From Endozoicomonas sp. G2_1 (GTDB lineage Bacteria; Pseudomonadota; Gammaproteobacteria; Enterobacterales; Alteromonadaceae): a stretch of DNA of 64,000 nucleotides. How positions within the stretch are numbered: position 1 is the stretch's first letter; every line of letters starts with the position of its first letter. The stretch lies in the NCBI RefSeq assembly GCF_017744155.1, contig NZ_JAGHQT010000010.1, positions 1 to 64,000 of the forward strand, given 5' to 3'. The notes below the pieces were generated by a model that saw only the letters and a program-made list of their open reading frames with translations, was not told the origin of the DNA and ran no database searches. Both the position numbers and the translations under genes were made by a program. Shown here piece by piece: positions 9,648 through 19,688 of this stretch.

Positions 9648-11408
9648 ATGGCTGGCTTAATCCCTCGACAATTTATTGATGATTTATTATCGCGTACCGA
9701 TATTGTTGAGCTGGTCGATAGCAAAGTACCACTTAAAAAAGCCGGTAAAAACTACCAAGCCTGTTGCCCATTTCACACTGAAAAGTCACCGTCGTTTACC
9801 GTCAGTCAAGACAAACAGTTTTATCACTGTTTTGGCTGTGGTGCCCACGGCAACGCAATTTCGTTTTTAATGGAATACGACAGGCTCGATTTTGTCGACG
9901 CCATTGAAGAGCTGGCTAGCCTTAATAACCTCGAAGTGCCGCGCGAACAAAAACACCAAAGCCCAGCTGAGCAGCGCAAACAAATGCAAGCCCAGCAACA
10001 ACGCAAAGATGACTACGAGCTCATGCTACAAGCATCGCGTTTTTTCCAGCAGCAATTGAAAGTGGCCGACGATAAACAAACCGCAATTGACTACCTCAAG
10101 GGCCGTGGCTTAACTGGCGAAGTGGTTAAACGCTTTGGCATTGGCTACATCAGTGATCGCTGGGACGGATTAATGTCTGTTTTGGGTAATAACCGCCAAG
10201 CATCACAGCAATTAGTCGACTTGGGCATGGCTATTCAAGGCGATAAAAGCCGCCCTTATGACCGTTTTCGCGGCCGTATTATGTTCCCTATTCGCGACAA
10301 GCGCGGCCGAGTGATAGGCTTTGGTGGTCGAGTCCTCGGCGATGAAAAACCGAAATACTTAAACTCGCCTGAAACCCGCATTTACCACAAAGGCCAAGAG
10401 CTTTACGGCTTGTATGAAGCCAAACAAGCAAATAAAAATCTAGAGCGCATTGTGGTAGTTGAAGGTTATATGGACGTTGTCGCGCTTGCTCAACACGGCG
10501 TTGATTACGCCGTTGCGTCACTTGGTACATCAACAACAAGTGAGCAATTACAAACCTTGTTTCGCACGGTAAAAGAAGTTATTTGTTGTTACGACGGCGA
10601 TAACGCTGGCCGCGACGCCGCATGGCGTGCCATGGAAAACGCACTACCACTAATTCGCGATGGTTATTCATTGAAATTCGTATTTTTGCCTGACGGTGAA
10701 GATCCTGACTCGCTGGTGCGCGAGCAAGGTCAACAAGCCTTTGAGAACATTCTCGATACGGCAACCCCATTATCAGAGTTTTTATTCAATCACTTACTCG
10801 GCCAAGCAGACAGCCATAACCTTGAGGGGCGTGCCAAACTGATAGATTCGTTTCAACCTTACTTGGCTAAATTACCCGATAGTATTTTAAAAGACGGTAT
10901 TATTAATCAATTGGCCAACAACTTTGGTACCGGTGGCGAACAGCTCAGACAAAAACTACAACAAACACCAAGTAAAACTGAACAAGCCAAAGCCGCTAAC
11001 AATCCAACCAAAGTGACACCAGTCAGGTTGGCCATTGCCCTAGTACTCAGTTACCCCAATGTCGTCAGTGCCTTGCCCAACGAGCCGATTTTACAACACC
11101 TTGAATTACCGGGTATTCCACTACTCAACACGTTAATTGAACTGTGCCAACAAAAGCCAGATATCAATAGCGCTCAGTTGTTAGAATACTTTCGCGGCAG
11201 CCAAGAAGGTCAACAGCTTTCAAAACTGATGTGTTGGCAGCATAACGTGCTCGCTGAAAACGCCGAAAACACCTTTTTAGACACAGTAGAAAAACTGCTT
11301 AGTCAGTTCATCGAACAGCGCACTGAAGCTCTGCTGCAAAAGGCTCGTGCCGGGCAAATGAACGCCACCGAAAAACGCGAATTGCAAGCCCTGCTAAATC
11401 ACAATTAG
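9648..11408 (+). CDS. dnaG: DNA primase
   Basis: DnaG makes RNA primers at the replication fork in complex with DnaB. The 586-aa protein has an N-terminal CHC2 zinc ribbon (C40, H43, C61, C64), a primase core with the DRFRGRIMFPIRD segment, a TOPRIM fold with VVVEGYMDVVALAQHG (catalytic Glu near residue 265) and CYDGDNAGRDAAWRA near 307, and a helical C-terminal DnaB-binding domain. The length is close to E. coli DnaG (581). The middle gene of the rpsU-dnaG-rpoD set, it ends 176 bp before rpoD. Confidence 0.98.
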   Translation: MAGLIPRQFIDDLLSRTDIVELVDSKVPLKKAGKNYQACCPFHTEKSPSFTVSQDKQFYHCFGCGAHGNAISFLMEYDRLDFVDAIEELASLNNLEVPREQKHQSPAEQRKQMQAQQQRKDDYELMLQASRFFQQQLKVADDKQTAIDYLKGRGLTGEVVKRFGIGYISDRWDGLMSVLGNNRQASQQLVDLGMAIQGDKSRPYDRFRGRIMFPIRDKRGRVIGFGGRVLGDEKPKYLNSPETRIYHKGQELYGLYEAKQANKNLERIVVVEGYMDVVALAQHGVDYAVASLGTSTTSEQLQTLFRTVKEVICCYDGDNAGRDAAWRAMENALPLIRDGYSLKFVFLPDGEDPDSLVREQGQQAFENILDTATPLSEFLFNHLLGQADSHNLEGRAKLIDSFQPYLAKLPDSILKDGIINQLANNFGTGGEQLRQKLQQTPSKTEQAKAANNPTKVTPVRLAIALVLSYPNVVSALPNEPILQHLELPGIPLLNTLIELCQQKPDINSAQLLEYFRGSQEGQQLSKLMCWQHNVLAENAENTFLDTVEKLLSQFIEQRTEALLQKARAGQMNATEKRELQALLNHN

Positions 11409-11584
11409 CCGCTATACTTACAGCAAGCGGTGAAACCACATTCCCCCGTTTTAGCGCTGGCATTTTTATCGCCAGTTTGCTAGAATTTCGTGCTTTGTAT
11501 CAGCCAGCCAAAATGATCTTTCGTTTTACTGCGTTGGTATTACTGTTCAAATTTTGATAGCCATATATAGGTGGACATTCGTCA

Positions 11585-13438
11585 ATGGATCAAGCCCCAC
11601 AATCTAGATTAAAAGAGCTAATTACCAAAGGTAAAGAGCAAGGTTACTTAACTTTTGCTGAAGTTAATGATCATCTTCCTCAAGATATTATTGATTCCGA
11701 TCAGGTTGAAGATATTATTCGTATGATCAACGACATGGGTATTCAAGTATTTGAAAACGCCCCTGACGCTGATGAATTGATGATGAGTGAGGCCAATACC
11801 GATGAAGACGCGGCAGAAGCTGCTGCTCAGGCACTTGCCACGGTAGAAAGTGAAATTGGTCGCACCACTGACCCAGTGCGTATGTACATGCGTGAGATGG
11901 GTACTGTTGAACTTCTTACTCGCAAGGGCGAAATCGCTATCGCCAAGCGCATTGAAGAAGGCATTAAAGAAGTTCAGCGTTCAGTTGCTGAATATCCACC
12001 AGCAATTAATTACTTATTAGAGCAATGGGACAACTTTGAAGCAGAAGAAGGTCGTTTAAGCGACATCATTCTTGGCTTTTTAGACCCAGACGCTGAAGAA
12101 GACGATATTGCCGCTGCCGCCACTCACGTTGGTTCAGAGCTTTCTCAAGAAGATTTAGAAGACGAAGATTCAGATCTAGAGAGCGACAGTGACAGCGACG
12201 ATGACGAAGAAGAAGAGGATACTGGCCCAGATCCAGAGTTAGCGCGTGAAAAATTCACTGCTTTGCGCGAAGCATACGAAGCAGCTAACGCGATTATTGA
12301 TGAAAAAGGTCGCGGCCACGCCGACGCTGAAAAAGCAATCGATGCCTTAGCAGACGTCTTCAAAGAATTCCGTTTAGTGCCAAAAGTATTTGACCGCCTA
12401 GTGAAAAACATGCGCGACGTAATGGACCGTTTACGTGTTCAAGAGCGTTTGATCATGAAACACTGTGTCGTTGGCGCAGGTATGCCAAAAACGACTTTCA
12501 TCAAAATTTTCCCTGGCAACGAAACCTCGTTAGAGTGGTTTGAAGCACAAAAGAACGCGGGTGAGTCATACTCTAAGCGTTTAGGTGATGTTGAATTAGA
12601 TGTTGAGCGTTGCGTACAAAAACTTAATCATTTAGAGCAAGAAACTTACTTAAACGTACACGGCATTAAAGACATCAACCGTCGTATGTCAATTGGTGAA
12701 GCAAAAGCTCGTCGCGCCAAAAAAGAGATGGTTGAAGCGAACTTGCGTCTTGTTATCTCAATCGCGAAAAAGTACACCAACCGCGGTTTACAATTCTTAG
12801 ACCTTATTCAAGAAGGTAACATTGGTCTAATGAAAGCGGTTGATAAGTTTGAATACCGTCGTGGTTACAAGTTCTCTACTTATGCTACTTGGTGGATTCG
12901 CCAAGCAATTACTCGCTCAATTGCCGACCAAGCGCGTACTATCCGTATTCCTGTGCACATGATTGAAACGATTAACAAACTCAATCGTATTTCACGTCAA
13001 ATGCTACAAGAAATGGGTCGTGAGCCTTCTCCAGAAGAATTGGCAGAGCGCATGGTAATGCCAGAAGATAAAATCCGTAAGGTATTAAAAATTGCCAAAG
13101 AGCCAATTTCAATGGAAACGCCAATTGGTGACGATGAAGATTCGCACTTAGGTGACTTTATTGAAGATGGCAGCGGTGAGTTACCAGTAGACTCAGCCAC
13201 TTCAGAAAACTTGAAGCACGCTACTCACGAAGTACTTGCTGGCTTAACGGCCCGTGAAGCAAAAGTACTGCGCATGCGTTTTGGTATTGACATGAATACC
13301 GACCACACCCTTGAAGAAGTGGGCAAGCAGTTTGACGTAACCCGTGAGCGTATTCGTCAGATTGAAGCTAAAGCATTGCGCAAGCTTCGCCACCCTTCTC
13401 GTTCTGAGCAGCTTAAGAGCTTCTTAGATGGTGAGTAA
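11585..13438 (+). CDS. rpoD: RNA polymerase primary sigma factor RpoD (sigma-70)
   Basis: The housekeeping sigma factor. The 617-aa protein has region 1.1 at the N-terminus, region 1.2 ([23 protein letters not shown]), a long non-conserved region with an acidic stretch at residues 190-215, region 2 with [43 protein letters not shown] core (-10 recognition), region 3, and region 4.2 with [21 protein letters not shown] (-35 recognition). It follows dnaG. A repeat pair and a strong terminator lie right after its stop. Confidence 0.99.
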   Translation: MDQAPQSRLKELITKGKEQGYLTFAEVNDHLPQDIIDSDQVEDIIRMINDMGIQVFENAPDADELMMSEANTDEDAAEAAAQALATVESEIGRTTDPVRMYMREMGTVELLTRKGEIAIAKRIEEGIKEVQRSVAEYPPAINYLLEQWDNFEAEEGRLSDIILGFLDPDAEEDDIAAAATHVGSELSQEDLEDEDSDLESDSDSDDDEEEEDTGPDPELAREKFTALREAYEAANAIIDEKGRGHADAEKAIDALADVFKEFRLVPKVFDRLVKNMRDVMDRLRVQERLIMKHCVVGAGMPKTTFIKIFPGNETSLEWFEAQKNAGESYSKRLGDVELDVERCVQKLNHLEQETYLNVHGIKDINRRMSIGEAKARRAKKEMVEANLRLVISIAKKYTNRGLQFLDLIQEGNIGLMKAVDKFEYRRGYKFSTYATWWIRQAITRSIADQARTIRIPVHMIETINKLNRISRQMLQEMGREPSPEELAERMVMPEDKIRKVLKIAKEPISMETPIGDDEDSHLGDFIEDGSGELPVDSATSENLKHATHEVLAGLTAREAKVLRMRFGIDMNTDHTLEEVGKQFDVTRERIRQIEAKALRKLRHPSRSEQLKSFLDGE

Positions 13439-13464
13439 ACAATATGTTGTAAGTTAACTTTATT

Positions 13465-13575
13465 CTGAACATATACGCTCCTTGCCATCCATGGCATCGC
13501 GTTATACCGTTCATCCTGAACATATACGCTCCTTGCCATCCATGGCATCGCGTTATACCGTTCATCCTGAACATA
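13465..13575. repeat. Tandem pair of 51-bp REP-like repeats
   Basis: Two copies with a period of exactly 51 bp (13465-13515 and 13516-13566), plus the first 9 bp of a third. Each contains the palindrome TGCCATCCATGGCA and the hairpin GTTCATCCTGAAC. They lie between the rpoD stop and its terminator, so they are transcribed into the rpoD 3' UTR. Open frames across them are only a consequence of 51 being a multiple of 3. Confidence 0.88.
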
Positions 13576-13606
13576 AAAGCCTCGCCAAGTGCGAGGCTTT
13601 TTGTTT
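13576..13606 (+). terminator. Rho-independent terminator of rpoD
   Basis: AAAGCCTCGC and GCGAGGCTTT form a perfect 10-bp stem around loop CAAGT, followed by TTGTTTT. It is the end of the macromolecular-synthesis region. Confidence 0.92.
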
Positions 13607-13706
13607 TATGACTGCTAGAAATATTGCCGTGAAAGCGACTAAACAAGAATAACGAATATAAAATAAGCAATTGATAACGCTGATAAGATTTTTACCTTGG
13701 CAAAGG

Positions 13707-13735
13707 GTGACAACAAAATAAAATTTGCTTATACT
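13707..13735 (+). promoter_or_regulatory. Promoter of the CAU tRNA gene
   Basis: GTGACA (13707) and TATACT (13730) are separated by 17 bp. A GC-rich discriminator (GCCCCCCGC) follows, as in stringently controlled stable-RNA promoters. The tRNA starts about 65 bp downstream. Confidence 0.7.
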
Positions 13736-13804
13736 GCCCCCCGCTTTCAGAGCTTGATTGTCGCTTACTTATTCAAAGTAACGCATCAACTCAGCATTTA
13801 AAAT

Positions 13805-13881
13805 GGCCCTTTAGCTCAGTTGGTTAGAGCACCCGACTCATAATCGGTAGGTCCCCAGTTCAAGTCTGGGAGGGGCCACCA
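13805..13881 (+). tRNA. ileX: tRNA with CAU anticodon, probably tRNA-Ile2
   Basis: A 77-nt cloverleaf: acceptor GGCCCTT/AGGGGCC with one G-U pair, D arm GCTC...GAGC, anticodon loop CTCATAA, T arm CCCAG-TTCAAGT-CTGGG, and an encoded CCA. The CAU anticodon could mean Met. The acceptor GGCCC..GGGCC, the ACTCATAAT anticodon arm and the position behind rpoD match E. coli ileX, whose C34 is changed to lysidine by TilS to read AUA. The Ile2 identity is inferred; the tRNA itself is secure. Position 27-43 of the anticodon stem is a C-U mismatch. Confidence 0.9.
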
Positions 13882-14278
13882 TTTTTCACCTCTTTCACCA
13901 AATTGTCTTAAAACAAATTAACTTGATGTTGCTTCTTCTATCATTTTAAAGAACTCTAGCCACCTTAGTAATCTACTCCATCAACGGCTAATACATTGAA
14001 AATTCAATAAAATTCCTACTAGTATTAAACATCAGACAAACTTAAATCTGTGGGATTAGTTTAAATACTCACTAATTATTCAATTTGACTACTGATTCTC
14101 CCATCAATTGTATAAATAAAAATAAAAACATTAAAAATCAATAAGATAAAAATGGTACATATGATGCTGTTATTAGACTTTAGCTATGAGCTTTGATGAA
14201 AGTATTACCCTTCATCAATCTAGGAATCCAATCAGCTGAAAGACAACAATGACAATAAAAAACAGCAGAGAAAATTGT
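13882..14278. other. Intergenic region after the tRNA
   Basis: About 400 bp, very AT-rich, with no recognisable gene, repeat or terminator. It presumably contains the promoter of the following ABC operon. Confidence 0.5.
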
Positions 14279-15181
14279 ATGTTATCCATCAAAAACCTTA
14301 GTCATACCTATCCAAACGGCGTAAAGGCCCTTAATAGAATTAACTTAGAAATTCCCAATGGTATGTTTGGTCTTCTGGGGCCAAATGGCGCTGGGAAATC
14401 AAGCTTAATGCGCACTATTGCAACGTTGCAGCAGCCCTCTAGCGGCAGTATTACATTTAATGGTGTTGATACATTAACAAACCCCGATCACTTGCGCAGT
14501 CAACTCGGTTATTTGCCACAAGATTTTGGTGTTTATCCTCGAGTTTCAGCTTATGAGATGTTAGATCACATGGCTATATTAAAAGGCATTAGTAATCGAA
14601 AACAGCGTAAGGAAGTCGTTGAAGGACTGTTAAATCAGACCAATTTATTTGATGTGCGTAAAAAGAAACTCAGTACCTATTCAGGTGGCATGCGCCAGCG
14701 TTTTGGCATAGCACAAGCGTTGATTGGCGATCCAAAGCTCATTATTGTCGATGAACCAACCGCTGGTCTTGACCCAGAAGAACGCAACCGCTTTCACAAC
14801 CTACTCGCAGAAATCGGTGAGAATGTGGTGGTCATCCTCTCGACTCATATTGTCGAAGATGTGGCAGACCTTTGTCCAAATATGGTGATTATTGTCGGTG
14901 GACAAATAGTTGCTGGTGGTAAACCGCAAACATTAATTGATGGTATTCGCGGCAAAATCTGGCGCAAAGCAATTGCGCGCAACGAATTATCACATTACAA
15001 AAACAATAATACGGTTATTTCATCTCGCCTATCTGCAGGGCAAACAATCATTCATGTCATGAGTGACGACAAACCAGACAATGACTTTACCAATAGAGAA
15101 CCCGATCTTGAGGATGTATATTTCGCAACACTTTTCCAAGCGCGTCGCAATATGCAAATACCACAACGTCTAGCGGTATAA
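14279..15181 (+). CDS. ABC transporter ATP-binding protein
   Basis: The cytoplasmic ATPase of an ABC-2 type transporter. From MLSIKNLSHTYPNGVKAL the protein shows Walker A LGPNGAGKSS, Q-loop LGYLPQDFGVYP, signature YSGGMRQRFGIAQAL, Walker B LIIVDEPTAGLDPEE and an H-loop in STHIVEDV, so it is catalytically complete. The final 70 residues are a variable accessory tail. An in-frame ATG at 14249 would add 10 residues; I chose 14279 because the domain begins there and AGAGA precedes it. The permease-peptidase fusion follows 14 bp downstream and is surely its partner. The exported substrate is unknown. Confidence 0.93.
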   Translation: MLSIKNLSHTYPNGVKALNRINLEIPNGMFGLLGPNGAGKSSLMRTIATLQQPSSGSITFNGVDTLTNPDHLRSQLGYLPQDFGVYPRVSAYEMLDHMAILKGISNRKQRKEVVEGLLNQTNLFDVRKKKLSTYSGGMRQRFGIAQALIGDPKLIIVDEPTAGLDPEERNRFHNLLAEIGENVVVILSTHIVEDVADLCPNMVIIVGGQIVAGGKPQTLIDGIRGKIWRKAIARNELSHYKNNNTVISSRLSAGQTIIHVMSDDKPDNDFTNREPDLEDVYFATLFQARRNMQIPQRLAV

Positions 15182-15195
15182 ACGAGGGAATCATC

Positions 15196-18100
15196 ATGTT
15201 ACTCAATATTGCATGGAATGAATTTAGGTATATGTTGCGCTCACCACAAACTTTTGTGGCCTTTGCAATTTTCTTTCTATTAACTTTCTTCGCTATGGTC
15301 AGCGACAATATACAAATTGGCGCAGGTGGTAATGTAAACGCAAACTCACCATTTGCCATCATGGAAACGTTGATTACCATGAATATCTTCGTCATTTTTG
15401 TGGTTCCGGCTTATATCGCCAATGCTATTCTCAAAGATCACGAGCACAAAATGGATGGGATTATTTTTTCCACTCCCATCACCAAGCCTGCCTATATTTT
15501 TGGTAGATTTCTCGGCGCATTTACCGCTATGTTTGTCGCAATGGCAGCGACACCTCTTGGAATGCTGATCGGCACTTTCTGGCCGTCCGTTGATCCAGAA
15601 ACACTGGCACCAACGAACCTTTATCATTACCTCTATAGTTATACTATTCTTGTAGGCTCTTCCATGCTGGTGTTCAGCACCATTGTCTTTGCAATTGCAA
15701 CATTAACCCGCAGCGTCATGTCTACCTATTTGGCGACCATGGGGTTACTGGTTGCCTACTTCATCGCATCTCGATACTTCAACGATCCTGAATTTCGCGA
15801 CACTATGGCGATGATGGATCCATTCCTGTCCAGAGGTTTAACGGAAGCTACTCGTTACTGGACAGCAATAGAACGCAACACACGTCTCATGCCAGTTGAG
15901 GGAACTATTCTGCTCAATCGGTTAATTTGGGGAGGGATCTCTGTGGTGCTTCTCATAGCATCTTATACTTTGTTTTCATTCCGTTCGCCGGCTGGAATAA
16001 AAACCGAAAAAGCAAATAACAACACAAATTCAAAACCTATTGTGTTAAAGGCTCCTCGCATAGCACCAGATAGTAGCTCTTATGCTCAATTTATCATGCG
16101 AACCAAGTTCGAAATTAGTGCTGTAATAAAAAGTGCCCCCTTTTTGGTAATTGTTGGCTTCACCTTCTTCCTTGTGATATCAGCACTACTGAATCGCAAC
16201 ATCGGCTTTGGCCTAGACGCATTGCCAATAACACGGTTGATGGTACAAGGTATACAAGGATTAGCCCTCGCGTTTCTTGTTCTGATTATCTTCTACAGTG
16301 CCGACATTATTTGGCGGGAACGCAAAAACGGTATCCATGAAATCATTGACGCAACGCCAGTACCTAGCTTGGTCTTTGTTGCCAGTAAAATGATCGCATT
16401 GGCACTTGTTCTTGCGATTGTTTTGGTGATCGGCATTGTCATGGGAATTATGGTACAGCTCATGGGCGGAGCCGACTCAATTGATATGAGCCTCTATTTT
16501 AATCGAGGCTTTGCTCACTTCATTTATCCATTTTTACTGGCTAGCGTTTTAGCTATATTTGTCCAAGTGATTCTAAAAAACCGCTTCGTCGGTATGATGG
16601 TCATGGTCGTCTACCTAATTGCTACGCTTATTCTTAGCCAATTTGGTTTTGAACATCCGCTTTATTTTTACGCATCAAACATTCCAACACCATTATCGGA
16701 TCTAAACGGATCTGGCCGTTATATTGAAGCGGATTTTTGGTTAAAGGCTTACTGGTCGTTTTTAGCCGTTTTATTAGTGATGATGAGCTATATGCTATGG
16801 AACCGAGGTACTTTGCAACCATTAAGCTTGCGTATACGGCGATTAACCGCATTCAAGCAGCCAGTCGCCGCAACTATCGCCGTCATTTCACTATTTGGTT
16901 TTGTCGGTACCGGGAGTTTCATTTTCTACAACACGAATATACTCAATGAATATCTTACTGCTGACGATATTGAACAACTTCAGGTCGAATATGAAGCGCG
17001 TTTCCGCCAGTATCAGAACCTTCCACAACCACGAACCGTCGCGGTAAAAATGGATGTCGATCTCTACCCCCACAAAGGCCGAGTAGAAACTAGAGGCTAC
17101 CACTTACTTGAGAATAAAACCGATAGCGCAATTGAGCAGGTGCATCTTGTTTTTCCTGTTGGTTTGAACATCAATAGTATCGCTATTCAAAATGCTGATA
17201 TCGAGATGGTGGACAAGCGATATAACTACTATATCTTTGCGCTTAGCTCACAAATGCAGCCAGGTGACACCCGTGAGCTAACTTTTGATGTAAGCATAGA
17301 GCAAAGGGGGTTTACCCACACGCGCAATAGCGTCAACTTAGTACGCAACGGTACTTTCATTAACAACAATGATATCGCCCCTCATATTGGCTTCTCACAT
17401 AATGCTATGTTGCAAGACCGCAATAGCCGACGGCGACATGAGCTAGAGCCTCTGCCACGCACGCCAAAGCTTGAAGATAAAAGTCAGTACGGTAACAGTT
17501 TTATTCGCCAAGACAGTGACTTCGTCACCTTTGAAACGACAGTTTCCACCGTTGGTAGTCAAATCGCGATTGCGCCGGGGTATTTACAGCGAGAATGGCA
17601 GGAAGAAGGCCGTAACTATTACCACTATAAAATGGATGCGCCAATTCAAAATTACTATTCTTACCTATCTGCTGATTATGAGGTTGTCCGTGAGGATTGG
17701 AACGGTATAGCAATTGAGGTTTATCACCACGCGCCACATACCTACAATATCTCGCGGATGGTCGAAAGTGTAAAAGACAGCATTGCTTATTTCTCCAAAG
17801 CGTTCAGTCCATATCAACACAAGCAATTGCGTATTGTTGAGTTTCCGGCATACCGACGTTTTGCCGAGGCTTTCCCAAACACAGTGCCTTACTCGGAAGG
17901 TATTGGCTTTATTGCGGACCTTACTGACGAAGAGGCCATTGATCTAGCGTATTATGTAACCTCGCACGAAGTGGCACATCAGTGGTGGGCACATCAAGTA
18001 ATGCCAGCTAATACGCAAGGTGGCTCAATGATGTTGGAGACACTGGCGCAATATAGTGCGCTGCTTGTCATGGAAAAGAAATACGGCAAAAACCAGATGC

Positions 18101-18795
18101 GTAAGTTCTTAAAATACGAGCTGGATCGCTATTTATCTGGCCGAGCTAATGATCCAGAAGGCGAATTGCCACTTTACCGCACAGAGAACCAAAATTACAT
18201 CCATTACCGCAAAGGCTCTGTTGTCATGTATGCGCTTAGAGACTATCTCGGCGAACAAATCGTAAACCGCGCACTGTCACGCCTCGTGAAAGAGCTCGGC
18301 TTTTCGTCTGAACCTTATGCAACATCACTAGATCTGCTGCGGCTGTTGCGTGAAGAGGCACCTGAACATGATCAATTAATCACAGACTTGTTTGAACGCA
18401 TTACCCTCTTTGATTTGAAAACCCTAGAGGTTGACGTGGTGGCGTTGGATGACGGGAAGTATCAGGTTGAACTCATTATTGAAGCGGCAAAATATGAAGC
18501 AGACGAGGAAGGCACCGAAACTTCACTTAGCCTCAACGATATGATTGATATTGGTATTTTCACAGCTAGTCCCGCTGATAGCAGATTTGCCGATGAAAAT
18601 GTGACTTATCTTACTAAACATCTGGTAACTGCTACTACGCAAACGATTGAGATAATTGTTGATAAGATACCAACTCATGCTGGTATTGATCCCTACAATA
18701 AGCTGATTGATCGCAACTCAAATGACAATATCATCGCTGTACCGGTAAAAGTGTTAGCTGCAGCAAATAGCGAGTCTATGCTCATGAAAGAGTAA
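15196..18795 (+). CDS. ABC-2 permease fused to M1-family aminopeptidase
   Basis: A 1199-aa fusion. Residues 1-290 and 300-590 are two sets of six or so transmembrane helices of the ABC-2 permease type, each preceded by a soluble stretch. From about 600 a periplasm-facing part follows, with a C-terminal gluzincin domain. The zinc site is HEVAH (H924, E925, H928) with the third ligand at E948 in MMLETLAQY. The usual GxMEN substrate motif is replaced by VPYSEGIGF. Fusions of this type are known in Proteobacteria and Bacteroidetes. A pump that trims or senses a peptide is inferred; no substrate is known. It is co-transcribed with the ATPase. Confidence 0.92.
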   Translation: MLLNIAWNEFRYMLRSPQTFVAFAIFFLLTFFAMVSDNIQIGAGGNVNANSPFAIMETLITMNIFVIFVVPAYIANAILKDHEHKMDGIIFSTPITKPAYIFGRFLGAFTAMFVAMAATPLGMLIGTFWPSVDPETLAPTNLYHYLYSYTILVGSSMLVFSTIVFAIATLTRSVMSTYLATMGLLVAYFIASRYFNDPEFRDTMAMMDPFLSRGLTEATRYWTAIERNTRLMPVEGTILLNRLIWGGISVVLLIASYTLFSFRSPAGIKTEKANNNTNSKPIVLKAPRIAPDSSSYAQFIMRTKFEISAVIKSAPFLVIVGFTFFLVISALLNRNIGFGLDALPITRLMVQGIQGLALAFLVLIIFYSADIIWRERKNGIHEIIDATPVPSLVFVASKMIALALVLAIVLVIGIVMGIMVQLMGGADSIDMSLYFNRGFAHFIYPFLLASVLAIFVQVILKNRFVGMMVMVVYLIATLILSQFGFEHPLYFYASNIPTPLSDLNGSGRYIEADFWLKAYWSFLAVLLVMMSYMLWNRGTLQPLSLRIRRLTAFKQPVAATIAVISLFGFVGTGSFIFYNTNILNEYLTADDIEQLQVEYEARFRQYQNLPQPRTVAVKMDVDLYPHKGRVETRGYHLLENKTDSAIEQVHLVFPVGLNINSIAIQNADIEMVDKRYNYYIFALSSQMQPGDTRELTFDVSIEQRGFTHTRNSVNLVRNGTFINNNDIAPHIGFSHNAMLQDRNSRRRHELEPLPRTPKLEDKSQYGNSFIRQDSDFVTFETTVSTVGSQIAIAPGYLQREWQEEGRNYYHYKMDAPIQNYYSYLSADYEVVREDWNGIAIEVYHHAPHTYNISRMVESVKDSIAYFSKAFSPYQHKQLRIVEFPAYRRFAEAFPNTVPYSEGIGFIADLTDEEAIDLAYYVTSHEVAHQWWAHQVMPANTQGGSMMLETLAQYSALLVMEKKYGKNQMRKFLKYELDRYLSGRANDPEGELPLYRTENQNYIHYRKGSVVMYALRDYLGEQIVNRALSRLVKELGFSSEPYATSLDLLRLLREEAPEHDQLITDLFERITLFDLKTLEVDVVALDDGKYQVELIIEAAKYEADEEGTETSLSLNDMIDIGIFTASPADSRFADENVTYLTKHLVTATTQTIEIIVDKIPTHAGIDPYNKLIDRNSNDNIIAVPVKVLAAANSESMLMKE

Positions 18796-18827
18796 GACGT
18801 AAGTAATAGTCTAAACGTCTTAAAAAT

Positions 18828-18864
18828 GTGAGACGCCTATCAAATTGGCGCCTCACAAAATTTT
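18828..18864 (+). terminator. Terminator-like hairpin after the permease-M1 gene
   Basis: GTGAGACGCC and GGCGCCTCAC pair over 10 bp with one mismatch around a 9-nt loop, followed by AAAATTTTAG. It lies 33 bp after the stop. Confidence 0.65.
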
Positions 18865-19097
18865 AGTTCATATAAAATTAACAAGTTCTTTCTACTTAGT
18901 TTAATAAAATATAGCTCTATAAGCAGTTTTATATAATTAAGTTACCTAAATAAGTTTTAACGAGAGCGGTTAGATAAGTTCAATAGAACTCAATCAAATC
19001 AAGTAGCCGCAATGGTGCCACTTACTTATTATTGAACGTCAAAATAAAAGACAAGCGGAACCAAGTCAACCTTTAGCAGTTCCACTTTATTCAGTTG

Positions 19098-19586
19098 TTA
19101 GTTGCCGTTACTAGCTGAATTATTGACTAAGCTTTTGCGGCTCATATAATCTATAGAAACATTTAAGCCTAAAAATAAAAAACCAACAAAGAAACTTATA
19201 CCACCGAAATCAAGATACCTAAAGTTACCATGTATTTCATATTGTTGATTAAAGTCAGCCCCCTTTAATGTTGGTATTAGAATATCAACGATCCATAGGC
19301 CAAAAAAAACACTTGAAAAAGCAAACGCAACAAGCCATGCATATTTGCATATAAAACTAAAAGTAACATTTTCAATGTTACTGAGCCTTTGCAATTCATT
19401 TGGGGTTACATCAAAGACAGAAGCTAACGCCTTAGTTGTTTCTAGAGATGCTGTGCCATTTTTTTCTATACGTTGAATAGTTCTTACACTTAAGCTACTA
19501 GCAGATGCTAGTTCCTCTTGGCTCCAACATTTAATCGCTCTTAGTTTTTGAATTTTACCTTTATTTAGTTTCACATCATTACTCAT
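19098..19586 (-). CDS. XRE-type HTH protein with C-terminal membrane segments
   Basis: A 162-aa protein with a Cro/CI-type helix-turn-helix at residues 10-66 (LRAIKCWSQEELASASSLSVRTIQRIEK) and then two or three hydrophobic segments (roughly residues 78-103 and 130-150). A membrane-tethered DNA-binding protein is the natural reading. It is transcribed toward the ABC/M1 operon and away from the export genes, so either could be a target. Three alternating hexamers 53-102 bp upstream may be its own operator. The precise function is unknown. Confidence 0.75.
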   Translation of the reverse strand: MSNDVKLNKGKIQKLRAIKCWSQEELASASSLSVRTIQRIEKNGTASLETTKALASVFDVTPNELQRLSNIENVTFSFICKYAWLVAFAFSSVFFGLWIVDILIPTLKGADFNQQYEIHGNFRYLDFGGISFFVGFLFLGLNVSIDYMSRKSLVNNSASNGN

Positions 19587-19638
19587 AATTTGACCTTACA
19601 TACATAATTAAAAGTGAAAGGTCATAGTAATTACAATT

Positions 19639-19688
19639 ACCTGAGACAGTCCCGACAATATCAGGTCATTTTACTGACATTAACCTGA
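19639..19688. promoter_or_regulatory. Candidate operator: three alternating hexamers at 22-bp spacing
   Basis: ACCTGA (19639), TCAGGT (19661) and ACCTGA (19683) alternate in orientation with starts exactly 22 bp apart, two helical turns. They sit just upstream of the XRE gene. Extended TGTCAG-like flanks recur around them. Seen directly; operator function is inferred. Confidence 0.45.

Noticed and set aside
12145..12411. Serine-rich open frame antisense to the acidic part of rpoD
   Set aside because: It is the mirror of the Asp/Glu/Ser-rich stretch of sigma-70 and not an independent gene.
13357..13670. Repetitive open frames over the region after rpoD
   Set aside because: They arise because the 51-bp repeat is a multiple of 3; they contain rpoD sequence and the terminator and have no start signals.
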